17,990 bases of DNA from DASZZZ01 sp036260375. Lineage in GTDB: Bacteria > Actinomycetota > CADDZG01 > WHSQ01. Shown one piece after another: positions 8,777-14,700 of the stretch. Both the position numbers and the translations under genes were made by a program. The notes under the pieces are model-generated. The model made no database searches, was not told the DNA's origin, and saw only the letters and a program-made list of their open reading frames with translations. How positions within the stretch are numbered: the stretch's first letter is position 1; every line of letters starts with the position of its first letter. The stretch lies in the NCBI GenBank assembly GCA_036260375.1, contig DASZZZ010000022.1:1-17990 (forward strand), in the 5' to 3' direction.

Positions 8777-9139
8777 TCAGAACGTCAGGACCTTGTCGGC
8801 CTCCGCGCACAGGCGCGCGACGTCCGGCGGCGTGACCCACCGGCCCCCGAACGCCTCGAGGCCGTCCTCGGTCGCCCCACGGGCGACCGCGCACGCCTTT
8901 CAGACGTAGACGGGAACGTCGTGCTCGCGCAGCTTCGCGACGAGGTCGCGCAGTGGCGGCACGCCGAGCCCCTGGATGGTGTCGGCGGCGTCGCCGACGA
9001 CGATCTCGGTCGCGTCGCCCGCGAGCACGACCGAGACGTCGTGGCCCGCCTCGAGCGAGCCGTTCGCCGCGAGGTGCAGCGGCATCGACGCGAGCGTGGC
9101 GTCCGACGCGCCGCGCGTCGCCATGTAGAGGAAGGTCAT
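8777..9139 (-). CDS. DsrE-like selenoprotein, Sec at in-frame UGA (8900-8902)
   Basis: 120 codons plus stop if the UGA at 8902-8900 is read as selenocysteine 80. Residues 1-79 (MTFLYMATRGASD..., HLAANGSLEAGHDVSVVLAG, DVPVYV) are a DsrE/DsrF-like sulfur-relay fold. After the UGA the same frame continues for 40 codons as KACAVARGATEDGLEAFG, then WVTPPDVARLCAEADKVLTF, to a TGA at 8779-8777. Cys homologues as I recall them read VYVCxxCxxARG at this place, so the UGA replaces the first Cys of CxxC to give UxxC with Cys83, a typical thiol/selenol redox pair. A 9-bp hairpin starts 10-11 nt after the UGA (separate entry). The start ATG at 9139 has AGGGAGAG just upstream with a 5-nt spacer. Upstream in-frame codons to 9199 are not family-like. 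The alternative is a Cys-to-stop mutation or base error producing a 79-aa truncated pseudogene. The precise substrate is unknown. Confidence 0.85.
8869..8889 (-). promoter_or_regulatory. bacterial SECIS-like hairpin for selenocysteine insertion
   Basis: In the mRNA (minus strand) C8889-C8881 pairs with G8877-G8869 in nine Watson-Crick pairs without mismatch, leaving the loop GUG (8880-8878). If the last C-G pair opens, the loop is CGUGG. The stem begins 10 nt after the UGA (11 nt if counted from the G8888-C8870 pair), and the loop begins 19 nt after the UGA. The known bacterial rules, established mostly on E. coli fdhF/fdnG and SelB binding, are an upper stem-loop about 11 nt after UGA, a small apical loop, and a G in its first two positions. 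All are met. Confidence 0.75.
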
Positions 9140-9232
9140 GCGCTCTCCCTTCGACGGTCCGGTGCGTCGATCATGCCCCGCGCGGCTCCGGCGCGACACG
9201 GGCGCGGCCGCGCGTCGACGCGCGCGTGAGCG

Positions 9233-9268
9233 GAAAAAGCGAAGCGGCCCCCGACCGGGGGCCGCTTC
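9233..9268 (-). terminator. Rho-independent terminator of the cold-shock gene
   Basis: GAAGCGGCCCCC (9241-9252) and its exact reverse complement (9257-9268) form a 12-bp stem with a 4-nt loop. On the minus strand the stem is followed by GC and then five T (9238-9234). It lies 22 nt after the cold-shock stop and before the DsrE-like gene, so the selenoprotein gene needs its own promoter in 9140-9232. I saw no convincing one there. Confidence 0.9.
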
Positions 9269-9289
9269 GAAGGGTTTCGTCGCGTGGGT

Positions 9290-9490
9290 TTACAGCGGCC
9301 GGACGTTGGACGCCTGCTTGCCCTTCGGACCGTCCGTGATGTCGAACTCGACCGACTGCCCCTCCTCGAGGGACTTGTAGCCCTCGATCTGGATGGCCGA
9401 GAAGTGCACGAAGACGTCCTCACCGTCGGACTGCGAGATGAACCCGTAGCCCTTGTCGTTGCTGAACCACTTGACCGTGCCCTGAGCCAC
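9290..9490 (-). CDS. cold-shock protein (CspA family)
   Basis: 66 aa single cold-shock domain that binds single-stranded RNA/DNA and melts mRNA structure. RNP1 is KGYGFI and RNP2 is DVFVHF, with the aromatic nucleic-acid-binding residues intact. The C-terminus GPKGKQASNVRPL is typical. The start is GTG at 9490-9488 (read as MAQGTVKWF). AAGGGAG at 9504-9498 sits 7 nt upstream, whereas in-frame codons further upstream are not family-like. It has its own extended -10 candidate, a leader of about 70 nt with an inverted repeat, and a strong terminator, so it looks monocistronic. Members are often cold-induced or constitutive growth-phase RNA chaperones, and which applies here cannot be told. Confidence 0.97.
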   Translation of the reverse strand: MAQGTVKWFSNDKGYGFISQSDGEDVFVHFSAIQIEGYKSLEEGQSVEFDITDGPKGKQASNVRPL

Positions 9491-9510
9491 TGCAACACTC
9501 CCTTTCCTCC

Positions 9511-9547
9511 GGGGGGCAGGCAGCACACGCTCGCCAGGTGACCCCCC
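9511..9547 (-). promoter_or_regulatory. structured 5' leader of the cold-shock gene
   Basis: In the transcript GGGGGG (9547-9542) can pair with CCCCCC (9516-9511). Inside that, GGCGAGC and GCTGCC can form a second stem around a GTGT loop with one bulged G. The outer stem ends directly at a GGAGG (9510-9506), so folding could affect ribosome access. The inverted repeat is seen. A regulatory role is inferred from the known temperature-sensitive csp leaders. Confidence 0.45.
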
Positions 9548-9564
9548 TCGATCGATCGTCGGGA

Positions 9565-9573
9565 ACGCTAGCA
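9565..9573 (-). promoter_or_regulatory. candidate extended -10 promoter for the cold-shock gene
   Basis: TGCTAGCGT on the minus strand fits the extended -10 form TGnTAnnnT. TCGCAC 17 nt upstream of the hexamer is a poor -35. Transcription would start near 9558 and give a leader of about 68 nt. It lies between the uppS stop (9608) and the cold-shock start. Confidence 0.4.
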
Positions 9574-9607
9574 CAGGGCTCGAACGGGTGCGAGGGCGGC
9601 GGACGAC

Positions 9608-10270
9608 CTACAGCCCGCCGAAGCGTCGTCTACGACGCGCGTAGTCGGCGAGCGCCTCGAACAGCGCGCGCCGGTCGAAGTCGGGCCACAGCGCGTCGGT
9701 GAAGTAGAGCTCCGCGTAGGCCGACTGCCACAGCAGGAAGTTCGACAGCCGCTTCTCGCCCGACGTCCGAATCAGCAGATCGACGTCGGGGACGTCCGGC
9801 GCGTAGAGGTTGTCGGGGATCGATCCCGCGCGCGCCGCGTCGACGAGTTCGGCGCGACCGCCGTAGTTGAAGCACACGAGCAGGTCCAAGCGGTCGTTGC
9901 GGGCGGTGAGCGCCTCGGCGTGCGTGAACTCGTCGAGCACGTCGTCGGGCACGGGCTCGCGCCGCCCGACCCGCCGGATGCGGACGCCGCGCTGGTGGAG
10001 GTGGTCGCGCCGCTGGCGCAGCAGGGCGCGGTTGAAGCCGAGCAGGAAGTCGACCTCGGCGCGCGGGCGCGACCAGTTCTCGGTCGAGAACGCGTACACC
10101 GAGAGGTAGCGGATGCCGGCCTCGAGCGCGCCCTCGACGACGTCGAACAGCGCCTGCTCGCCGGCGACGTGACCGCGGGTGCGCGGGAGCCCGCGCGCCT
10201 CGGCCCAGCGGCCGTTGCCGTCCATGATGATGGCGACGTGGCGCGGCGTCTCCTCCCAGCGCTCGGTCAC
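9608..10270 (-). CDS. uppS: isoprenyl transferase (undecaprenyl diphosphate synthase family), compact
   Basis: 220 aa cis-prenyltransferase that adds isopentenyl units to make the polyprenyl diphosphate carrier for peptidoglycan and other envelope polymers. It shows HVAIIMDGNGRWAEARG with catalytic Asp17, SVYAFSTENWSRP (57-69), CFNYGGRAELVDA (133-145), and DLLIRTSGEKRLSNFLLWQS (164-183) followed by AYAELYFTD and LWPDF. The start is GTG at 10270, one base after the recO stop, consistent with re-initiation. The open frame upstream lies inside recO and is not family-like. It is about 25-30 residues shorter than usual. The segment between NYGGRAELVDA and the DLLIRTSGE motif, normally near 45 residues, is only about 18 here. 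The catalytic core appears complete, and product chain length is unknown. Confidence 0.95.
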   Translation of the reverse strand: MTERWEETPRHVAIIMDGNGRWAEARGLPRTRGHVAGEQALFDVVEGALEAGIRYLSVYAFSTENWSRPRAEVDFLLGFNRALLRQRRDHLHQRGVRIRRVGRREPVPDDVLDEFTHAEALTARNDRLDLLVCFNYGGRAELVDAARAGSIPDNLYAPDVPDVDLLIRTSGEKRLSNFLLWQSAYAELYFTDALWPDFDRRALFEALADYARRRRRFGGL

Positions 10271-10271
10271 G

Positions 10272-10991
10272 TCAGGTCGCCACGAAGCGCAGACCCCGCA
10301 GCGGCCGCTCGAGGTGGTACTCGGCGTAGCCGCGCAGCGCGCGCACGAGATCCGCGACGGCGTCCGGCTCGGCGGGATGACCGAAGTCCGACGCGAGCAG
10401 CCGCCCGAGCAGCGGGATGCGGTCGGGCGGCATGCGGTACGCGCTGCGATCGGCGCGCGCGCAGCGCTCGCACACGGAGCCACCGACCGCCGCGCTGAGC
10501 CCGGCGAACGGGCCGCCTCCGCCGCAGCTCGAGCACGCCGACAGGTGCGGGTGGTAGCCGGAGATCGACAGGAGCTTGACGGCGAACGCGGGCACCACCG
10601 ATTCGCCGCGCCGCTCCGCGAGCGCGTGGAGCCCCGCGAGCAGCAGGGCGTAGGTCGAGAACGCGCGCTCGCGCTCGGGCGTGATCTTGTCGACCATCTC
10701 GGCGAGCGCCGCGGCCGACGTCAGCGAGGGGTAGTGGTCGCGGATCTCGTGGAACGAGGTGACGATGTCGGCCGACGTGACGACGTCGAGATCGCGGCCC
10801 CGGTAGACGACGAGCGTGGCGTGCGTGAACGGCTCGAGACGCGCGCCGAAGCGGCTCTTGGTCTTGCGGATGCCCTTGGCGACGGCGCGCACCTTGCCGT
10901 TGGCGCGCGTGAACAGCGTGACGATGCGATCCGCCTCGCCCAGCTTGATCGTCTTGAGGACGACGGCCTCGTCCTTGTAGAGCCCTGGCAT
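10272..10991 (-). CDS. recO: DNA repair protein RecO
   Basis: 239 aa mediator that helps load RecA on SSB-coated single strands together with RecR. The N-terminal OB-fold covers ~1-80 (LYKDEAVVLKTIKLGEADRI, TLFTRANGKVRAVAKGIRKT). A helical middle region follows, then a zinc-finger-like Cys set CSSC (153-156) and CERC (174-177), and the C-terminal helices (RALRGYAEYHLERPLRGLR). The ATG at 10991 is chosen because MPGLYKDEAVVLK is the family N-terminus. The purine-rich GGACGACC just before it is a poor Shine-Dalgarno. uppS follows one base after the stop. In many bacteria recO directly follows era, whereas here four genes separate them. Confidence 0.95.
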   Translation of the reverse strand: MPGLYKDEAVVLKTIKLGEADRIVTLFTRANGKVRAVAKGIRKTKSRFGARLEPFTHATLVVYRGRDLDVVTSADIVTSFHEIRDHYPSLTSAAALAEMVDKITPERERAFSTYALLLAGLHALAERRGESVVPAFAVKLLSISGYHPHLSACSSCGGGGPFAGLSAAVGGSVCERCARADRSAYRMPPDRIPLLGRLLASDFGHPAEPDAVADLVRALRGYAEYHLERPLRGLRFVAT

Positions 10992-11043
10992 GGTCGTCCA
11001 AGCGTAGACGCGGGCGCGCCCGTGGTGGCGGAGGCGCGCGCTC

Positions 11044-11808
11044 CTACGCCGCGGTCGCGGCGACGATCGCGAACGACGCGCCGTGGGGGTCGTGCACGGT
11101 CGCGACGCGCCCGGCGGGCGCCTCGGACGGCTCGACGAGCACGCCGCCGCCGAGCGCGCGCACGCGCGCCGCCGCGACGTCGCAGTCGTCGACCGCGAAC
11201 TGCACGACCCAGTGCGGCGGCACGTCGTCGACGCCCGCGGCGGCGAGGTCGTAGAGGCCCGCGACGCGCCGGCCGCGCGCCTCGAACACGACGCGGCCGT
11301 CGGGATCCGCGACCGCGCTCCACCCGAACAGCGCGCGGTAGAAGCGCTCGGCCGCGGCGGCGTCCGGCGTCGCGAGCTCGGCCCCCGCGAACGCGCCCGG
11401 CTCCCCGGCCGCGGCGGCGCCCGCGTGGCGGCGCGGCTGCCACACCGACACGACCGCGCCGGCGGGGTCGCGCACGACGGCCATGCGTCCCGCGTCGGCG
11501 ACGTCGAAGGGGGCCGCGACGAGCGTCGCCCCGAGCTCTTGCGCCGCGCCGGTCGCGGCGTCGGCGTCGGCAACGCACACGTACGCGTTCCAGTGGGCGG
11601 GCGACTCGTCGTCTGCGTCGGCCTCGTACAGCGCCGCGACGTCGCGCTCGTCGAGGCGCAGCATCGTGTAGGTCCCCGCGCCCTCGACCGGGACGTCCTC
11701 GTGGCGCCACCCGAACAGCGCGCCGTAGAAGCGGATCGCCGCGGCGGCGTCGGCCGTCGCGAGGTCGGCCCAGCAGAACCGCGGCGGCGCGTCGTCGCCG
11801 TCGCTCAC
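11044..11808 (-). CDS. two-domain VOC (glyoxalase/bleomycin-resistance fold) protein
   Basis: 254 aa made of two homologous VOC units. Unit 1 spans ~8-125 (PRFCWADLATADAAAAIRFY then GALFGW) and unit 2 ~135-250 (GAELATPDAAAAERFYRALF then GWSAV). Each ends in a RDPAGAVVSVWQ- or HDPHGASFAIV-like strand. Tandem VOC proteins of this shape are frequent in actinobacteria (Cfp30B-like) and usually have no assigned substrate. The fold hosts lyases, dioxygenases and resistance proteins. The start is GTG at 11808 with a weak GGACGG upstream, 37 nt beyond the stop of the cold-shock-like gene. It lies inside the phoH-to-uppS run but has no obvious functional link to it. The VOC call is firm and the function is not given by sequence. 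Confidence 0.88.
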   Translation of the reverse strand: MSDGDDAPPRFCWADLATADAAAAIRFYGALFGWRHEDVPVEGAGTYTMLRLDERDVAALYEADADDESPAHWNAYVCVADADAATGAAQELGATLVAAPFDVADAGRMAVVRDPAGAVVSVWQPRRHAGAAAAGEPGAFAGAELATPDAAAAERFYRALFGWSAVADPDGRVVFEARGRRVAGLYDLAAAGVDDVPPHWVVQFAVDDCDVAAARVRALGGGVLVEPSEAPAGRVATVHDPHGASFAIVAATAA

Positions 11809-11845
11809 GGCCGTCCGCGCGTCGGGCGCGTCGTGCGCGCCGGCG

Positions 11846-12055
11846 TCATGCGATGCCGATGCGCAGGTTGCGGACCTTGCGCTCGCCGTCCTCGGTCACG
11901 AAGTCGAACGTGACCCGCTGGCCGGGGCGCAGGAAGCGGAACATCCCCGAATCCATGCCGGCGGGGTCGATCGGGTACTCCGTGGCGCCGTCGTCGGCCA
12001 CGAGCACGCCGGTGCGCGTGACCGAGTCGTAGCGCTTGACGGTCGCCTGCGGCAT
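11846..12055 (-). CDS. small cold-shock-domain-like OB-fold protein with degenerate RNP motifs
   Basis: 69 aa from ATG 12055, with GGAGG about 10 nt upstream. The layout MPQATVKRYDSVTRTGVLVA, then the GATEYPID strand, RPGQRVTFDF and a final VRNLRIG strand follows a cold-shock domain: strand 1 'ATVK.Y', an RNP1 position, an RNP2 position, then 'GQRV.F....' and the closing strand. The binding motifs are eroded. RNP1 (KGFGFI) is replaced by RTGVLV and RNP2 (VFVH) by TEYPID, so the stacking aromatics are gone. It may be a diverged OB-fold with another ligand, or protein-protein contact. It lies 19 nt after the ABC permease and 37 nt before the VOC gene, within the operon. Confidence 0.75.
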   Translation of the reverse strand: MPQATVKRYDSVTRTGVLVADDGATEYPIDPAGMDSGMFRFLRPGQRVTFDFVTEDGERKVRNLRIGIA

Positions 12056-12074
12056 CCTCGCTCGCCTCCGTCGC

Positions 12075-12827
12075 CTACTCGGCGCGGGGCCACAGCGGCC
12101 CCCTGACGGCGGCAAAGGATAGCGCCCCGAACAGCGCGAGCACGAGCAGGTCCCACAGCTGCGAGCCCGACGGGGCGCCGGCGAGCCCGGGCTTGAGCGC
12201 GTCGACCGCGTAGGTCGAGGGCAGGACGGCGCGCACGGGGCCGAGCCACGACGGCAGCTTCGACGGGGGCAGGATGCCGAGGAACAGCACGGCCATCATG
12301 GCGAGGTTCGAGTACATGCCGGCGAGCTGCTCGTCGGGCGCGCCGAAGCCGATCGCGACCCCGAGCCCCGCCAGCGCGAACGACCCCAGCGCCCACACCG
12401 GCACCGCCGCCCACAGCGCCGCGAACGACAGGTCGAACAGCGCGGCGCCGGCGACGAGGACGACGACGGTCCCGGGCAGCGCGAACGCGGCGAACCCGAG
12501 CAGCACCGCGCCGACGACCGCGGCGCGCGACACGGGCAGCGTCGCGAACAGCTCGAGCGCGCCGCTCTCGCGCATCCACGCGACGCGCTGGGCGAGCATG
12601 ACGACCGCGGTCATGGCGATCGCGAGGACCGCGGACCCCGCGACGATCTGGACGCCGAAGTCGCGCACCTGCTCGTCGGTCATCACCGCGCGCATGAGCA
12701 CCGCGATGCCGAGCGGCATCAGCGACGACACGATGAGGTAGGGACGCCACGACGTCCGCAGCCGCGCGAGCTGCATCCACAGCAGCACGACGAAACGGCC
12801 GCGCGCACCGGTCGGTGCCGCGCTCAC
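12075..12827 (-). CDS. ABC transporter permease, ABC-2 type
   Basis: 250 aa integral membrane protein with about six helices near residues 30-48, 60-80, 104-130, 136-162, 170-187 and 225-242. The cytosolic head, with AARLRTSWRPYLI before helix 1 and REDG-like polar turns (RESGALELFATLPVSR at 86-101), resembles the coupling region of ABC-2 exporters. It starts at a GTG that overlaps the stop of the ATPase gene by 4 nt (GTGA), so the two are translated together and form one transporter. The PSTYAVDALKPGL stretch near 203-215 is a common ABC-2 feature before the last helix. The substrate is unknown. Lipids, polysaccharides, drugs and peptides are all possible for this class. Confidence 0.88.
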   Translation of the reverse strand: MSAAPTGARGRFVVLLWMQLARLRTSWRPYLIVSSLMPLGIAVLMRAVMTDEQVRDFGVQIVAGSAVLAIAMTAVVMLAQRVAWMRESGALELFATLPVSRAAVVGAVLLGFAAFALPGTVVVLVAGAALFDLSFAALWAAVPVWALGSFALAGLGVAIGFGAPDEQLAGMYSNLAMMAVLFLGILPPSKLPSWLGPVRAVLPSTYAVDALKPGLAGAPSGSQLWDLLVLALFGALSFAAVRGPLWPRAE

Positions 12828-13792
12828 GACGCGTCGCGCTCCGCGATCGAGCGTCCCGTCACTTCGAGGTAGACGTCCTCGAGGGTCGGGGTGACCAGCC
12901 GCACGTCCTCGAGCGCACCGGCCCCCGCGCACGCCAGCGCCTTGTCGAGCGCCGGCACCGCGTCCTCCGCCGGGACCCACGCGCTGACGTGGCGGCCGCG
13001 CACGCGGCTGTCGCCGCCGACCGCGGCGGCGAGCTCGTGCGGGTCGAGCGCGGCGCCGTCGGCCACGACGACGTCGATGCGCGTGCGGCGCGCGAGCCGC
13101 GCCTTGAGCTCGGCCGGGGATCCCGCCGCGACGACGCGGCCGGCGTCGAGGATGGCGACGCGGTCGAGGACGCGCTCGGCCTCGGCGACGTCGTGCGTCA
13201 CGAGCACCACCGCGGCCCCCGCCGCGGCGCGCGCCGAGACGAGGTCCCAGATGCGCTGCCGGAGCGCGGGGTCGACGTCGGCGGTCGGCTCGTCGAGGAT
13301 CAGCACCGGCAGGCGCCCGACGAGCGTCATGCCGATCTGTACGAGCCGCCGCTGCCCGCCCGAGAGCTTGCGAACCTGGCGCTCCGCGAGGCCCTCCAGC
13401 GCGAGCGCGCCGAGGAGCTCGGCCGCCTCCGACGCCGCGGTGCGGCGCGGGAGGCCGCGCAGCATCCCGGTCCAGCGCAGGGCCTCGCCGACGCGCAGCT
13501 CGCCGAGCGCGAGCGCGCCCTGCGGCAGGTACGCCACCGTGCGCCCCACGCGCCCGCCCGACGCACGTCCCGCCGACACCGCCTCTCCGAACAGCCGGAC
13601 CTCGCCCGACGTCGGCGTCAGCAGCCCGACGCACTGGCGCACGAGCGTCGTCTTGCCGGCGCCGTTCGGCCCGAGGAGGCCGAACGCGTCGCCCTGGCGG
13701 ACCTCGAACGAGATGCCGTCGTTCGCGACGACCGGCGGCGCCGCGTACACCTTGCGGAGGTTGCGGACGTCGTATGCGGGCGCGTCCCTCAC
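12824..13792 (-). CDS. ABC transporter ATP-binding protein (NatA/CcmA type)
   Basis: 322 aa with all nucleotide-binding motifs: Walker A GPNGAGKT (41-48), Q-loop Gln91 (YLPQG), signature LSGGQ (143-147), Walker B VLILDE (163-168), D-loop ADVD, and H-loop His200 (VLVTHD). About 95 residues follow the core (IDVVVADGAALDPHELAAAV..., LEDVRLVTPTLEDVYLEVTG), the regulatory tail found in exporter ATPases of the DrrA/NatA group. GTG at 13792 is preferred because it lies just before the ABC core (AYDVRNLRKVYA) and its GTGA overlaps the era stop by 4 nt. It pairs with the permease that overlaps its own stop. A drug or lipid exporter is likely, but the substrate cannot be inferred. Confidence 0.94.
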   Translation of the reverse strand: MRDAPAYDVRNLRKVYAAPPVVANDGISFEVRQGDAFGLLGPNGAGKTTLVRQCVGLLTPTSGEVRLFGEAVSAGRASGGRVGRTVAYLPQGALALGELRVGEALRWTGMLRGLPRRTAASEAAELLGALALEGLAERQVRKLSGGQRRLVQIGMTLVGRLPVLILDEPTADVDPALRQRIWDLVSARAAAGAAVVLVTHDVAEAERVLDRVAILDAGRVVAAGSPAELKARLARRTRIDVVVADGAALDPHELAAAVGGDSRVRGRHVSAWVPAEDAVPALDKALACAGAGALEDVRLVTPTLEDVYLEVTGRSIAERDAS

Positions 13793-14700
13793 GCGCCGAA
13801 CCCGAGGCGCTCGAGTGCGTGCGTGCGCCGCTGCCAGTCGGGCTCGACCTTCACGCGCAGGTCGAGGAACACCTTGTGTCCGAACAGCAACTCCGTCTCC
13901 TCGCGTGCCTCCGTGCCCGCCGCCTTGATCGTCGCGCCGCCCTTGCCGATCACGATGCCCTTCTGCGAGTCGCGTTCGACGAACACCGTGGCTCGGATCT
14001 CGAGCAGCCCGTCGTCGCGCTCGTCGAAGTCCTCGGTGACGACGGCGATCGAGTGCGGGACCTCCTCGTGCGTGCGGCGCAAGAGCTTCTCGCGCACGAG
14101 CTCGGCGACGAACGCCGGCGGGGGCTGGTCCGTGCTCGTTCCCGCCGGATAGTACATGGGGCCCTCGCGCATCCGGCCGACGACGAGGTCGCGCAGCAGG
14201 TCGACGCCGTCGCCCGTGCGCGCCGACGCCGGCACGAACTCGTCGAAGTCGCCGAGGCGCGCCGCGGCCGCGAGCGCAGCGAGGACGTCGTCGCGCCGCA
14301 TGGCGTCGACCTTGTTGACGACGCAGAGCCGCGGGCCGCGGGCCGCCGCGAGGTCGGCCGCGACCCGCTCGTCGCCGCGGCCGACGCCGGCGTGGCCGTC
14401 GACCACGAACAGCGCGAGGTCGACGTCGGACCACGCCGCGCGCACGACGTCGTTGAGTCTGCGGCCGAGCAGCGTGCGCGGCTTGTGGTAGCCGGGCGTG
14501 TCGACGAACACGACCTGCACGCCGGGCGCCGTCATGATCCCGCGCACCGCCGAGCGCGTCGTCTGCGGCCTCTCCGACGTGATCGCGACCTTCGAGCCGA
14601 CGAGGGCGTTGACGAGCGTCGACTTGCCGACGTTGGGGCGTCCGACGACCGCGACGAAGCCGCTGCGGAACGCCTCCTGCGCGGGGCCGGCCCCCGTCAT
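13789..14700 (-). CDS. era: GTPase Era
   Basis: 303 aa essential GTPase that binds the 3' end of 16S rRNA and checks small-subunit maturation. G1 is GRPNVGKS (20-27), G2 the RPQTTR region (44-49), G3 DTPG (67-70), G4 NKVD (129-132), G5 SAR (159-161). The C-terminal KH domain has GIVIGKGGATIK (248-259), the GxxG loop that holds RNA. ATG 14700 overlaps the stop of the upstream corC-like gene by 4 nt (ATGA). Its own stop overlaps the ABC ATPase start by 4 nt. It sits with ybeY and phoH, the classic ribosome-maturation neighbourhood. Confidence 0.97.
   Translation of the reverse strand: MTGAGPAQEAFRSGFVAVVGRPNVGKSTLVNALVGSKVAITSERPQTTRSAVRGIMTAPGVQVVFVDTPGYHKPRTLLGRRLNDVVRAAWSDVDLALFVVDGHAGVGRGDERVAADLAAARGPRLCVVNKVDAMRRDDVLAALAAAARLGDFDEFVPASARTGDGVDLLRDLVVGRMREGPMYYPAGTSTDQPPPAFVAELVREKLLRRTHEEVPHSIAVVTEDFDERDDGLLEIRATVFVERDSQKGIVIGKGGATIKAAGTEAREETELLFGHKVFLDLRVKVEPDWQRRTHALERLGFGA

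Noticed and set aside
8900..9199. Reading the DsrE-like gene as a 79- to 99-residue protein ending at the UGA, i.e. a truncated pseudogene.
   Set aside because: Forty in-frame family-like codons follow the UGA, the UGA is at the conserved Cys, and a SECIS-like hairpin is placed correctly. A simple nonsense mutation would not explain the hairpin. It remains the main alternative until selenium genes are found.
11008..11046. GC-rich inverted repeats between the VOC gene and recO.
   Set aside because: Short and imperfect, with no T-run. Not distinguishable from background in this base composition.
10179..12032. A 600-codon plus-strand open frame antisense to recO and the VOC gene, ending in Arg-rich sequence.
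   Set aside because: It is a shadow of minus-strand genes, with an Arg/Ala-biased composition and no recognisable motif.
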